The notes below the pieces were generated by a model. The model worked only from the letters and a program-made list of their open reading frames with translations, did no database searches and was not told the origin of the DNA. From the NCBI RefSeq assembly GCF_019175385.1, contig NC_083348.1:1069001-1133000 (forward strand): a DNA stretch of 64,000 nt, written 5' to 3'. The DNA is from Lycium barbarum (Eukaryota > Streptophyta > Magnoliopsida > Solanales > Solanaceae). Position 1 is the first letter of the stretch. Every line of letters starts with the position of its first letter. Made by a program: the position numbers and the translations under genes. This document shows, piece after piece, positions 46,311 through 58,937 of the stretch.

Positions 46311-49073
46311 AGTCAGATAAGGTTAAGAGATTCGGATAAGAGATTCAAAGCGATATGGAAATGAAATAATGCAAGCGACACAGGTTAATAGTATATATCC
46401 CAACTACATCCAACAAAAGTTTCAAGAGATCCATGCAATTTGCTAGATTCTAAAAATTGATACAACTGCCTATATAGAGTCAAGAGGGGCTGATAATACC
46501 ACTTTCAAAGGGACACTGTGTAAAAAACACACTTAGGTCGTTGCTTAAATCTCCAAACATTAGTTGCTCTTCCTATTCTCAGAAGGGGATGTATTTTTCC
46601 CTGTTTTAGGAAAAGGAAAATCTTATTTCCCGAATCATTGTACATTCAAATCGAATCAGGAATTAATAGATTTTACTAGATTTCATTCATTCTTAACATA
46701 AGAAGTTAGTATATTTTTTTGTATTTTTCTTTATAGATATAAATGACATGAATATTATGCTTTCATTAGCTTGTGAAGGAACCTGAATTTATGTATTACC
46801 AGCTTTTTAAGGTTGAACTTGCACTTAGTGGAACACTCTTTGAAGCTCGACTAAAATGTATGCACTCTCCAATTAAGCATAAACCGTTGTGCTTTACTAA
46901 TACATATTATCTTTACTCATGTTTTATTCTTTCATCCTTTGCTCTTAAATCAGGAACCTAACATGGTTATGACACTTGCTTGAAATAAGGCAAAATAGTT
47001 CGATGCAAAAAAAGTTGCAACAAAATGTTAGTCTGTTCTTCCCTCGTATCTTTTATAGATGCTAATCTGTAAAAGCATGCAAAGAAAATTAGTGATTGCA
47101 TGGTGAAGTAGGTTATTTCAATTACAATGGTGCAGGTTCTTCATTGCTACAATTATCTTTTTTGAGAAAGTAACAGTTCATTGATATGATTATACAGGTA
47201 TAAGGTTTGTTTGATGTAGTTTTCTGAAATAAACAACATTCATACGAAGAGTCGCTAGTACAAATAAGAACTCCACACAAAAGAAAATAGAGACAACAAA
47301 GCTCCCATATCTGCTAAAGGGAATAAAATACCCTTTACACAGTAACGAGATTTATAGAAATAGGAAATGCACCTGATGAATGAACAATTTATTTGTACCA
47401 AAAGATAGGGGTTGGGAACCATTCCGCGCTGCTTTAATTCACAATGCAAACTCATCCGACAGTCTAAAGAATGAACAAATGAATATGTACATTGTGTTTT
47501 ATCAATAATGATCCTGAATGAACCACAATACAAAAGGAAATTGCCGAAACATGTACTGTACTGTACTTCTTTTGGGACATGTTTGACCTTATTGTCTCAA
47601 TGACTTTGTATTGTTTGGGCTTCTTCATTAAGTTTGCTTCATATGAGATAACCTTATTTGCAAGTTTGGATCAAAACAACAATATTTTCTCTTATTATTT
47701 GCTTTGCTCGGCTCTGCCACTTATTCTCATCAATTACCTTTTTTTCTTAATACTTTTATGTTTATACTGATGAAGGTTGCTTGCTTTCCTCTTTTCCTTG
47801 TTTAGTCATCTGGTATTCATAAAAGTCATAACAGATATTTAATGGTCTTTGTACAATAAAAAAGATACTGTATATTTTGATTGTCTTCCTTGGTTATATT
47901 TTGCATTACATCCACTTTTAGATGCTCATTAGAGCTACTCCATTTTCTAATTATAACTGTTAAGTATGCAATGCAGGTTGGTGCCAAGAGGGATTTTAAG
48001 GTGAGTGTTCAGCTAGCTGTAGGTATGGAAGTGAGAATTGTAGCTAGAAGATTTGTGTTTAGTGGGTCCAAAATAGCTCGACTTAAAGATATATTGAACG
48101 AAAATTCTACACAACTCGCAAGGAAATCCAACCTAGACCCGAGTGACAGCAGTAATTGATGACATATGGAAGACTTTAAGACTTAAGAATATGGGAGACT
48201 ATGATCAGTGTAGCTCAAGCCAAGCATGGCCAATCATTGGCTTTTCTAACAGCTCCTACCATGGATGTGAGGGGAAAGATTGCGACTGTTTCCATTCATG
48301 GAAATACTTTTGAGAATTCTTAAATTTCGTCCATTGCTCAGCTAACTCCACAGGGAGGATAGATAGAATAGTTTGGTTTGGTATCTTTGATATCCAATGC
48401 AGTGAAAGAAATATTCCCAATGACTTCGACGTGTTCATTTCTTGTAAATATATAGTGAAAGCATTACCAGTACCATTGGTGTATTCCTATGTAGCAACCG
48501 TTGGTGTGTTCATATGTAGCAGTTGGACTAGGTTCAGAGTCTATGAAAGTGTTCATATGTGCATGCAACCGTTGGTGTATTCATATGTAGCAATTGGACT
48601 AAGTTCCGAGTCTGAAAGTTGATTTTTGTTGGGGAAGGCCCTTTTGTTTAAGGCATCTTTGAAATGTTCTCTGTTGCCTTTGAATGAGAAAGATATGTCT
48701 ACATGAATCAGACGTTTCCCATTGTTCTTCTTTGTCCTAATTCATATCAGAATTGTTAATTTGAAGGAATGAAATTTCAGAGCTTGCCTTTGACGTGTAA
48801 ATCTTTGACTCTTTACCACATCTAGTATTATTTTATATGAGCTGCAACGTGACGAAAGAAATTGGTTTAGATTTCAACGTTGATATGTAATAGCTGAAAT
48901 ATTAAGGCAATACATATTATTAAAAAGCAACTACTATGACACAAAGAAATAAAAATAAAAATAGTAACATACATGACTTGGTCCCTTTAAGAACAAAATT
49001 ATATACTATAATATGGCCGTCCCGTCTTTCATAATACGAGGTTCGTTGTTAAACTTGCTCTAGAACGTGTCTG

Positions 49074-49185
49074 TTATTGATATGCACGTTCACATTCATC
49101 AATCCACTCGTAGTATATGTTGATAGGCTCGGTCAAAGGTGTGAGATGCTTTGGACATAGTGTGGAACTTGCATTCAACTGATAA
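49074..49185 (-). pseudogene. ELF1 C-terminal remnant (copy 2)
   Basis: Identical to 32455-32566; abuts the phosphatase stop codon at 49186. Confidence 0.8.
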
Positions 49186-49908
49186 TTATTGGCTTTCTTC
49201 AACAGTGATTCCGTTAATCAGTTGTAGCAGTATTCTCTCAAGCTCTTCTCCATCAGTCCACTCGTGGACCGGTGCTTTTACTAGCGTCGTATTTTCTTTT
49301 ATCAAATTCCAGGCTGGGAAATCTTTTCTTGGCATGACGAAATCTCCTTCTCTGAGCTTCAAACTAGGGCAGAAATCGCCACTTCCATCACCAATATAGA
49401 TCATTCTTTTATTATTGCCTTCGGCTTGCATTATTCTTTCTAATATCAAACCTTTGCACATGTTGGGAGGGCACGGATTATTGCAGCCATGAAAATCATC
49501 GTAAGGGAAGATTCGAACCCTGTTATCTTCCTCATCGACGTAGCATGGATTCGTGTTGATTTCTGAGAAGCAGTCCCTTATTCCGAGATGTTTCAAGATT
49601 GTTTCAATGAAGAATACATTTGCATCACTTACTATTCTCAAATCACACCCTAATGCATGAGCTGATTTAATGCATGGGACAATTCTGGAATGTATGGGAA
49701 CCCTTTTTAGTACTTCTTCAATGTGTTTAATTGTTTTGCCTTGTGCATGAAACTCCTTCATCATCCTATCCATTAAAGAGTTCCAACGCATAATGGGAAG
49801 AAGTTGATTGAACATATTAGTTAACCCTAACTCATCCACCACCCAATTATCACTGTCCACGTCGATAATTGTCTTGTCGAAGTCGAAAATCACCAAAATT
49901 CCAGCCAT
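49186..49908 (-). CDS. PS2: HAD-family phosphatase, PS2/PPsPase-like (copy 2)
   Basis: Protein identical to the copy at 32567-33289: DFDKT nucleophile motif, RIVSDANVFF, and GDGSGDFCPS. ELF1-derived flanks and the TATA box are also duplicated, so if the first copy is expressed this one should be too, doubling dosage. No sequence difference between the two was seen, so RNA reads would not tell them apart. Confidence 0.9.
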   Translation of the reverse strand: MAGILVIFDFDKTIIDVDSDNWVVDELGLTNMFNQLLPIMRWNSLMDRMMKEFHAQGKTIKHIEEVLKRVPIHSRIVPCIKSAHALGCDLRIVSDANVFFIETILKHLGIRDCFSEINTNPCYVDEEDNRVRIFPYDDFHGCNNPCPPNMCKGLILERIMQAEGNNKRMIYIGDGSGDFCPSLKLREGDFVMPRKDFPAWNLIKENTTLVKAPVHEWTDGEELERILLQLINGITVEESQ

Positions 49909-49996
49909 CGATGAAGATAGAAAATCTTTGTTTTTGTTCTCAGAAATTCAACAACAAAAAACTTTGGGATATTAGTTTACAAAGAAGGAGTTCCAC

Positions 49997-50004
49997 TATT
50001 TATA
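49997..50004 (-). promoter_or_regulatory. TATA box of the phosphatase gene (copy 2)
   Basis: TATAAATA on the minus strand, the same distance from the ATG as in copy 1. Confidence 0.65.
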
Positions 50005-51118
50005 ATTGTTTTTTGCTTCCTAAATTGATTAGGATTCGGATTCGAATTCGAATATATACAAATTCTTTTTCTCTTTTGTGTTAGTATTGGGTTTCGTTTC
50101 CTTTAACAGTTTGGGTTTAGGAACCGATTTATTTATGGAAATAAATACTACTTTGAACTTTGAAGGACTAAACTTGTTTTCCGAAATTGAGTCAAATTAG
50201 GAGACTTATTCTTTGTTGAGAAATTTGTACAGTTAGCCCGTAACACTTGAAAATTTCTTATTTTGGTTTTTGTGATACATAATTAAACGCATTTAACTTT
50301 CAATTAATAGAAATGTGTACTTACTTGTGATTAAATCTACCTGTGAATCCAATTTACAACCATTACCTTTTCTAAATACTCATGTGTTATGTTAAGTTTG
50401 TATTATTACTTTATTTACGAGAGTAATATAATGCTAAAAATAGTATTAATGTAACATATTTCCTATATAGAGGGACCAAAACATACATTTTAATTAGAAT
50501 TCGTAGATACTCTACGAGAATTAGAATTTCAAATTGCATCTCTCATTTTCAAAGTTTTCGAGCACTGACACATGGATTTTTAGTGCATTCCCTAATCAGT
50601 TGAGTTACCTAAACCCCTTTTCTAATGTCAGTGCAATATGTGGCACATCCACCTGATCTGGGAGAAGATTTTCCTAAAATAAAGAAAGACATGTGAAAAT
50701 CTCCTATTTCTCTGTCCAAGGAATTGTTGACTAATCATGTGAAAACGCATGCGTTTGGGAAATGTATGTAGAGCTCTCTATGCAATATGTAAGAAATTAG
50801 ACATATACTCATTTAAAATAGACGTAAGTACGTAAATCAATGATTAAATATGCAGGACGAATATGCTGTTATAATTTAAATCTTATGAAAAAAATTATAG
50901 TTGAACTTGTTTTTTTCCTATAATTTCCTCCTTTCAATTAAGGAACTCAAAGATATATTATTCTTTTTTAATTTGAAAGGAGGAGTTTGATCCTTGAACT
51001 CCTAGCAATGGATAAAACCACATAAAGGAGCTGTAATATTTAACTTTCAAAGTTGTGACCGTTAAGTTTGTCGATCATCAATTTTTTTTTTAAAGTTTCA
51101 GCATAACTTCTCATTTAA

Positions 51119-51404
51119 ATAGATTGCTAAACCAATCATATAATGCAAAGTCAGATCCATGCCAGGATGAACTTGAACCACACTAGACAAATGAAATATT
51201 AGCCAATATACCATAATAAAGTAACAATTATGATGGAAAAAGAACTAACATTCATGACATATAGAACGAATGGTACGGTTCCGTAAGAACAAAACCATAA
51301 ACTATAAGATGATCGCCTTTCAGAATAAATACATAAGTTGTCATATAAACTTGTTCGAGAACGGGTCACTAATCTTCGAGGTTATTGCATGTTTCTAAAC
51401 TTAT
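51119..51404 (-). repeat. ELF1-like locus unit E, 3' flank (copy 2)
   Basis: Duplicate of 34500-34785. Together with 58938 onward it makes the original unit into which Copia-2 inserted at CTTAT. Confidence 0.6.
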
Positions 51405-51718
51405 TGTGAAGTTGAGAATATATTTAAGCCAATTCCCACTCAAAAGAGGAAAGAAATAAAAGGAAACTTTTTTCTTTGTTGGTTTCGAGTGTGATTGGAA
51501 TTTATAACTTTTCTAGGAAAGGATTAGACCTAGTAGTATAAATACATGCTAGCTAGGATTTATTAAGAAGAACAAACCATAGAACCTAAGAGTATTCAAT
51601 CTTGTAACTTATTTTCTCCCTTTATATTAATAAAAGTGTCAGCCGTTCTCCATGGACTAGGATCACATCGATCCGAACCACGTTAATTACCGCGTTTTTC
51701 ATCGTTTCCGCCCTAACA
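51405..51718 (+). repeat. Copia-2 5' LTR (copy 2)
   Basis: Identical to 34786-35099; TATA box at 51537-51544. Confidence 0.9.
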
Positions 51719-51773
51719 ATTAGTATCAGAGCCTACAGGTCGTGAGATCTAGGAGACGAGGAGACTGATATAT

Positions 51774-53441
51774 ATGAAGTTTGAGGTAGCGAATTTTGAT
51801 GAGCGAAGTAATAACTTCAACATTTGGAAGATCAGATCATGGCGTTGTTACGGAGAGAAGGATCAGTGTATGCTTTGGACGACTCGTATCCCAAAAATAC
51901 GAAAGAGGCCGAGAATCAGAAGATTGAGATGGATGTGTTTAGCGCAATTCAATTATCCTTATCAGACAACGTGTTATGTGAAGTCAGTACCGAGAAAACA
52001 GCTGCGAGTTTGTGGAAGAAACTTGAAGATCTCTACCAGAAGAAATTAGTAACAACTAGAATGATGTTAAGGAAACGTTTACACACCTTCAAGATGCAGA
52101 CAAGTAAAACTTTACAAGATCATCCTGATGCTTTTAATAAATTGGTTATGGATCTTACTCATGCTGATATTAAAGTGGAAGATGAAGAACTAGCGTGCAC
52201 TCTACAGTTTTCATTATCACCGGCGTACAAAGACGTAGTTAATTCAATGATGTACAGTAAGGAGGTGGTCACGTTACAGATGGTAAGATATGCATTGAAT
52301 TCGGATGAATTAAGAAACCATACCAACAATGGTGAGAAAGAAGACCATGGTGAGGGTTTGACAATTAGAGGTCGCTCGAGCCAAAGAGGGACAAGCAAAT
52401 CAGTAGCTAGGTCAAAGTCTAGAAAAAGTGTGAGTAGGAAGGATGTTGAATGTTGGGGTTGTCATCAAAAGGGTCACTTTGAGAGGGATTGCCCGAATAA
52501 GAAGATTGATGAAACAAAAGCCAGTGCATCTACGGTTCAGGTAGCTCAGATATCTGGAGAAGATTATGTGCTAACTGCTTCAACAAATGACATTCAGACA
52601 CACAAGTGGATTTTAGATTCAGCTTGTACCTTTCACATGTGCTTCAGAAAAGATTGGTTTACCAGCTACGAGCAGACAAGTGGGACTATACTTATGGGTA
52701 ATGATGCAGTATGTGAAATAGCAGGCATTGGTTCAGCCCGTATACGGTGTCATAACGGCATCATAAGAACATCGTCTAATATTTGACATGTTCCTGATAT
52801 GAAAAAGAATCTGATCTCTCTTGGTAGTCTTGATAAGCTCGGATATAAGCATGCGGGTGAAGGTGGCATCTGCAAGGTGACCAAGGGTTTGCTGGTCATG
52901 TTAAAGGACAAACTGAAGGGTGGTCTTAATGTACTTATGGGCAGCACCATTCTAGGTACTGTGAATGTTGTAACCTCACAGTTATCAGATGATGACAAGG
53001 CTAATATGTGGCATATGAGATTAGGTCACATGAGCGAGAGAGGGTTGGCAATTTTGAGCAACCGAAACCTTTTGAAAGGTGAGAAGATTAGTACACTTGA
53101 TTTTTGTAGGCATTGTGTCCTTAGAAAGTAGAAACGGGTCAGATTTAGCACGGGCAAGTACAAAACCGAAAGAGTACTTGACTCCATTCATTCAGATTTA
53201 TGGGGTCCATCTCAGGTTCCATTCAAGGGTGGAAAGAGGTATCTTCTTACTTTCATTGATGATTTTTTATGCAAGGTTTGGGTATACTTCTTAAAGGCTA
53301 AAAGTGATGTCTTTGAGAATTTCAAAAATTGGAAGACATTAATTGAAAATCAGTATGGCAGAAAGATCAGGTGTCTTCGAACAGATAATGGCTTGGAATT
53401 TTGCAATAAAGAGTTTGACAATTTCTGCAAGATTCATGGTG
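51774..53441 (+). pseudogene. Copia-2 Gag, protease, integrase N-part (copy 2)
   Basis: Same content and lesions as copy 1: a frameshift near 51834, TGA at 52784-52786 and TAG at 53129-53131. Integrase is split by the solo LTR after CKIHG and resumes at 56156. Confidence 0.88.
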
Positions 53442-53446
53442 TATTG

Positions 53447-56150
53447 TGTCACACCCCAATCCTGATAGGGCATGATGGGCACCCGACCCTTACTTAGAGC
53501 CGAGCGAACCCGCTGGATCTCGTTATACTCCTAATCACACTGGACTCTTAAGTCATGAAATGAGATGCATAATGGAAGCTTTTCAAAAATATTCTTCTCA
53601 TCCTCCTCAGATCAAGTAAAATCTGTAAAGAATAAATAATGATACATCGGCTTAAATAGCCGCTTACAAGACTGACATACTGTATACATGACTCTCTGTC
53701 TGCAAAGTCTCTAACATAAATCAATATACCATAACAGAGATACTCTGACTCGGCAACACTCCGGAAAGAAATGGAGCTCGCCAATCCAGCTGGAACATCT
53801 TCTAGCAATATCTTCTACTCATCTGTATACACCTGCGTGGCATGGAACGCAGCGTCCACAAGAAGGGACGCCAGTACGAATAATGTACTAAGTATGTAAG
53901 GCATGAGTATCAACATAATATAGATATGGAAAGTAACAAGGAATAAGAAAGACAACATGTACATCTGAATGCCTCATAACGCGGATGTCATGCATGCTTA
54001 GCCTTTTAAAAAAAACATGCATAGTAACATGCCCGGCCATTAAGGCGCGGTGTCATATATGTAATATCATGCCCGGCCATTAAGGCTCGGTGTTATCATC
54101 ATTAGCTCGCGTCTGGGCCTCCCGCGTCCGGGGCAATATCATAACATGTCCACTGCAGTGGTGTGCACATCTACGTGCCTGCCCGGCCGACTATAGTGCG
54201 GCGCGGTGTGAGAAAATACATACATATATATATAAAGCATGCATGAGAGCCAAGTAAAATCCATAAGTACATCGGAGTGACGTAAGGTCGGTAACCTCCG
54301 ATTATATTATGGAATAAACATCGTCGCTTTGTCTCACCTTGAAGGAACAATTATTATAAGGTGAGACTATCAATGAAGAATAGCATTAAGAGAAAACATA
54401 GAATAAGATCATAAATCTCATAGGCCATCAATTCATATACTTTTGGAATATTAAAAAAAATAGTCATCATCCATGAATAAAATTGAGACATCAAGAAATA
54501 GTTCAACATTCTTGTATCGTCATTGAAATCATAAACTTGGAACCGTTAAACATGAAATCATTCTCATCATAGTCATCATAGATATATTCTCACCCTTGAC
54601 CTCATCGTTGTCATTGTAAACATATCCATCGTTGTTGTCATAAAAGCTTACGGAGTCGTAAACCCCTGGTTTAGGTAATACGAACATTTTGAAAAACATT
54701 CATGAATTATTAGGAAAGGGTTTATGCCTTGGAATCATTAACATTTAAATTTTGGAGATAAGGAGGCTATGAAAACATTTATGGAATTATAATCATAGGA
54801 ATCATGCCTTTGAAAGGAAGGGACGAGCCTTAACATACCTGGAAGATAATTTCTCGACTCCAACTTACTTCCTGTCTCGCAATTCACTTAAGATTATTCG
54901 TATCCTCGTAATCTACATATACAACCATTCACATCATTGTTAGGCTCGTCATCATTCTTGTCTCAAGACTTTAATTAAAATCCTTATAGATTCTGTCGAA
55001 ATTCGGGCATCATCTCCCCTGTTTATATGCCTAGCCCGAAATCAAAATATCAATAACCAATCAACAACAACAATACCAACATCATCAATACCATTATTCA
55101 TGCCAATATAGCTCCTAAAACATCCCACATGATGTTTTCTAAATTTCTCAACTAACCAACTTGTGATACGACTATTTAATAACTTTATTTCCGTAAATAA
55201 GCCGAAATTAATACCAACAACATCAATAACAACATCCTCAACATCCTACAAGATAAATATATGTATTTTCATCCAAAATTCTCTTCAACCCTCAATCCAT
55301 AAATCAACAACATCAACACAACAAACTATAACCTCTATTCTTGCAAATATTCCTTAATCAAAGTCTATAAAGAAAAGATTCAATGATTCATACCTTATTT
55401 TTATGAAGATAGAAAAATCTTCATCATTTTCTTATCCCCAAGCTAACTCCAACACCAAACGAAATTATAATCGCGTCTACGCGTTGCCCGGACCTCGATT
55501 GATATTCCGTAGCTTGAAATTTTGCTCAAAATCCTCACTTTTATGTGAGATTTGAGAACCCTTTTGCTGCTGAAGTTTCTGGAAATTTTTGGACATTTTG
55601 GATGATGAAAATGGGGGTTTTTAGCCCTTTTATAGTGGGTTGGGCCGGCGTACTGTAGCAGTACTGTAGCGCCCTATTTCTGCGTAGACAGCTCAGTTTG
55701 TAACGCCTATAATTCTCTACTCTGATGCCCTATCGACGAGCGGTTTGTTGCATTAGAAACTAGACTCGACGAACTTCATTTTAGGCTTTTGAAACGCCTT
55801 AAAAATCCAAATATACATGTTGATATACCCCTCCAAAGTTGACTAAAAATCTGCCCAACATTTCTCAAATTTTCGTCGAACTTATTTTCTTCAATTTGCT
55901 TGACCTCGAAACCTTCCGAAACTCTTCATACATGATATTTATCATTTATTATACATGATAATCGCCATATTCTTGTGTTTCAAAATAGTCTTTCCCGATT
56001 ACGACTTACGAGATCATAATCATCCTTTATTTAAACAATATACTTAATAATGCCTCGTTCCTCATACTCCAAAGTTGTTTTACCTAGTCGTAACCCGGCA
56101 TACTTACATTCAAATTTAACCAGTGCTTCTCCGAGGTACGGGGTGTAACA
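53447..56150 (+). mobile_element. Solo LTR nested in Copia-2 integrase, TSD TATTG
   Basis: 2,704 bp, TGTCACACCCC to GGGGTGTAACA (ends form an inverted repeat), with a perfect TATTG duplication (53442-53446 and 56151-56155). Removing it joins the integrase frame. The 3' third matches 1-826. No pol coding. The right breakpoint of the 16.6-kb duplication (54614) lies within it. The stretch 54615-56083 has no gene; CTGTAGCAGTACTGTAGC marks the region shared with the other LTR. Confidence 0.93.
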
Positions 56151-56155
56151 TATTG

Positions 56156-58454
56156 AGACATAGAACTGTTAGGCATACACCACAACAGAATGTAGTAGCT
56201 GAAAGGATGAACCATACTCTTCTTGAGAAAGCACGATGTATGCTCTCTAATGCCAAGATGCCTAAGGAGTTCTGGGTAGAAGCAGTAAATATTGTTTGTT
56301 ATGTTGTTAATCATTCTCCAGCATCGGCGATTGACTTTAAAACTCCAAATGAGGTATGGTCAGGTAAACCGTCTGATTACTCGTATTTAAGAATCTTTAG
56401 ATGTCCCACATATTATCATGTAAGTAATGGAAAACTAGAACCTAGAGCTCGAAAAGGTTTATATATAGGATATGTTGTAGGGGTAAAATAGAATATGGAG
56501 TTTAGATCCTCTTAAGTTTGTAATCAATAGAGATGTTACTTTTGATGAGGCCTCTATGCTTGATCCTGGAAAGACTTCTATTGAGTTTGCAGGACGAAAA
56601 GTTCTTACAATAGAAACGGTGGAGGAAAATGTGAAACTCACCGAGCAGGAGGATCAAGTGACTCAGGTAGAGTCAGATAATGAAAAAGCTCATACAGTAG
56701 TACCTGAAAGTGAACCATACAGTATATCTATTGGAAGGGATAAACGAACTCCGAAGCCTAATCCAAAATATTATCCTCACCATACGCAAGCTAATCTTAT
56801 GGCCCATGCATTAGCTACTGCCGAAGAGGAAATAAATGATCTGGAACCCTCAAGCTATACAGAAGCTAGTATGTGTGGTAAAGTTGATCAATGGAGTTAA
56901 GCCTTGACCGAATAGATGGAGTCTCTACACAAGAACCAGACATGGGATTTGGTGAGTCTACCAAAGAGGAAGAGAACTGTTGGTTGCAATTGGGTCTTCA
57001 GAAAAAAGGATGGCATTACAGGTGTAGAAGATGCTAGATACAAAAAGAGATTGGTTGCTAAGGGCTTTTATCAGAAAGAGGGAATCGACGACAATAAGAT
57101 TTTCTCACCAGTCGTCAATCATAGCTCAATTCGTTTGTTACTAGTTTTGGTTGCCCATTATGACTTGAAGCTTCATCAGCTTGATGTCAAGACTACATTC
57201 TTACATGGTGAACTTGAAGAGGTGATCTTCATGAATCAGCCTGAGGGTTTCCTTATTGAAGGAAAAGAAGACCAGATTTGTCAATTGAAGAAATCTTTGT
57301 ATGGTTTGAAACACTCACCATGACAGTGGTAAAAAAGATTTGATGCGTTCATGATTACTAAAGGTTTCTCGAGAAGTGCATTTGATAGCTATGTGTATTA
57401 CTAACGGTATCTGGTAATTCAAATATTTATTTACGGTTATATATTGATGATATGCTTATTGCTGCTAATAGTCTCACAGAGATAAATGATTTGAAGAAAC
57501 TGCTAAGTAAGGAGTTTGACATGAAAGATTTAGGTGAAGCTAAGAAAATCATTGGAATGGAGATTTATAGGAAGAATGGTATGGTACATCTCTCACAGAA
57601 AAAGTATATTAAGAAGGTAGTTCAGAGGTTTGGCATGAATAAATGTAAACCCGTTACTTTACTGTTAGCACAACATTTCAGACTTTCTTCTTTGATGGCA
57701 CCGCAATCAAAGGAAGAGGTGGAGTACATGTCAAAAGTTCCTTATTCTAGTGCAGTTGGTAGCATTATGTATGCTATGATTTGCACTCGGCCTAATATTG
57801 CTCAAGCAGTGAGTGTGGTAAGTCGATCATGTCTAATCCGGATAAGACACATTGGGAAGCAATTAAGTGGATATTGAGATATCTTAAAGGTTCTTCGAAT
57901 GTTGATCTAACTTTTTGTAGGATGAGAAATGAAGGCTTCTCAGTCCTTGATTATGTGGATTCTGATTTTGCTGGTGATCTTGATAGGCGGAGATCAACAA
58001 CGGGCTATATCTTTACTCTTGCAGGTAGTGCCACAAGTTGGAAGGCAACGCTCCAGTCTATAGTTGCTTTGTCCACAATAGAAGCTGAATATATGGCAGC
58101 AGCAGCAGCAACAGTAAAGAAGGCTATATGGTTGAATATATGGCAACAGCAAAAGCAGTAAAGAAGGCTATATGGTTGAAAGGTTTGGTGTCAGAATTGT
58201 GTAGGGTTCAACATGAACAAACTCTAAAATGTGATAGCCATAGTGCTATTTACTTGATAAAAAATCAGAGATTTCATGATCGCACCAAACACATTGATAT
58301 CAGATTCCATTTTATTCGTGATGTTGTTGAACAAGGCACAGTTAAGGTCTTAGGGGTTGACACAAAGGACAACGCAGCGGATATGTTGACCAAGGTGGTT
58401 CCTCTTGTCAAGTTCAGTCATTGTATGAATGTGGCAGGAGTTCACATCAACTGA
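56156..58454 (+). pseudogene. Copia-2 integrase C-part, RT and RNase H
   Basis: Integrase resumes with LRHRTVRHTPQQN and AERMNHTLLEKAR, then breaks near 56490. Reverse transcriptase spans about 56900-57800 with LDVKTTFLHGELEE and YIDDMLIAAN near 57440-57470 (catalytic pair present), interrupted by several stops and shifts (near 56899, 57323, 57405 and 57830). RNase H has YVDSDFAGDLDRRRSTTGY and IEAEYMA, then a 44-47 bp tandem duplication at 58087-58177 that shifts the frame, then HDRTKHIDIRFHFIRD and NAADMLTKVV. Ends at a TGA at 58452-58454. Non-functional. Confidence 0.88.
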
Positions 58455-58617
58455 TGCGTCAAGATGGAGAACGACAGGGTAAGGTAGAGCTACTAGTATG
58501 TATAAGGTTTCGGTTAGTGTCTCTTGTTTCCTACACGGAGTTAGCTCACGTAGGCTTAGAGACATTGGACTGAATGACGTTCATATGGAAGCTCGAAATT
58601 CATCTCAAGGTGGAGAT

Positions 58618-58937
58618 TGTGAAGTTGAGAAGATATTTAAGCCAATTCCCACTCAAAAGAGGAAAGAAATAAAAGGAAACTTTTTTTCTTTGTTGGTTTT
58701 CGAGTGTGATTGGGATTTAGATCCTTTCTAGGAAAGGATAAGACCTAGTAGTATAAATACATGCTAGCTAGGATTTATTAAGAAGAACAAACCATAGAAC
58801 CTAAGAGTATTCAATGTTGTAACTTACTTTCTCCCTTGATATTAATAAAAGTGTTGGCCGTTCTCCGTAATTGGACTAGGATCAGATCGATTCGAACCAC
58901 GTTAATTACTTTATTTGTTATCGTTTCTGCGTTAACA
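58618..58937 (+). repeat. Copia-2 3' LTR
   Basis: 320 bp, TGTGAAGTTGAG to GCGTTAACA, followed by CTTAT. It is the only 3' LTR for the two Copia-2 5' portions in the window. Confidence 0.92.

Larger units (their letters stand above)
43836..48159 (+). pseudogene. Exon-like blocks of an unidentified gene (copy 2)
   Basis: Partners of the copy-1 blocks: 44199-44368, 44522-44662, 46770-46858, 47978-48159, and the weaker 43836-43895. Sequences and splice-like borders are unchanged. No identification. Confidence 0.35.
48909..51099 (-). repeat. ELF1-like locus unit B with HAD phosphatase (copy 2)
   Basis: Duplicate of 32290-34480. Includes about 1.2 kb upstream of the phosphatase, so this copy carries its full apparent promoter. 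Confidence 0.8.
38007..54614 (+). repeat. 16.6-kb tandem duplication, copy 2
   Basis: Partner of 21388-37995. To its right (54615 onward) the solo LTR and Copia-2 continue naturally to a 3' LTR and matching TSD, so copy 2's right side and copy 1's left side are the ancestral flanks. Confidence 0.97.
51405..58937 (+). mobile_element. Copia-2: full-length, inactivated, TSD CTTAT
   Basis: 5' LTR 51405-51718 and 3' LTR 58618-58937, flanked by CTTAT on both sides (51400-51404 and 58938-58942). The primer-binding site resembles tRNA-Met (TATCAGAGCC), and a purine-rich AAGGTGGAGAT precedes the 3' LTR. Without the nested 2,704-bp solo LTR and its TSD the element is about 4.8 kb. Domain order is gag, protease, integrase, reverse transcriptase, RNase H (Ty1/copia, Tnt1-like). 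Confidence 0.93.

Noticed and set aside
38007..54614. Treating copy-2 Gypsy, SINE and Copia-2 parts as independent insertions
   Set aside because: Their internal lesions and flanks are identical to copy 1, and the missing halves coincide with the duplication junction.
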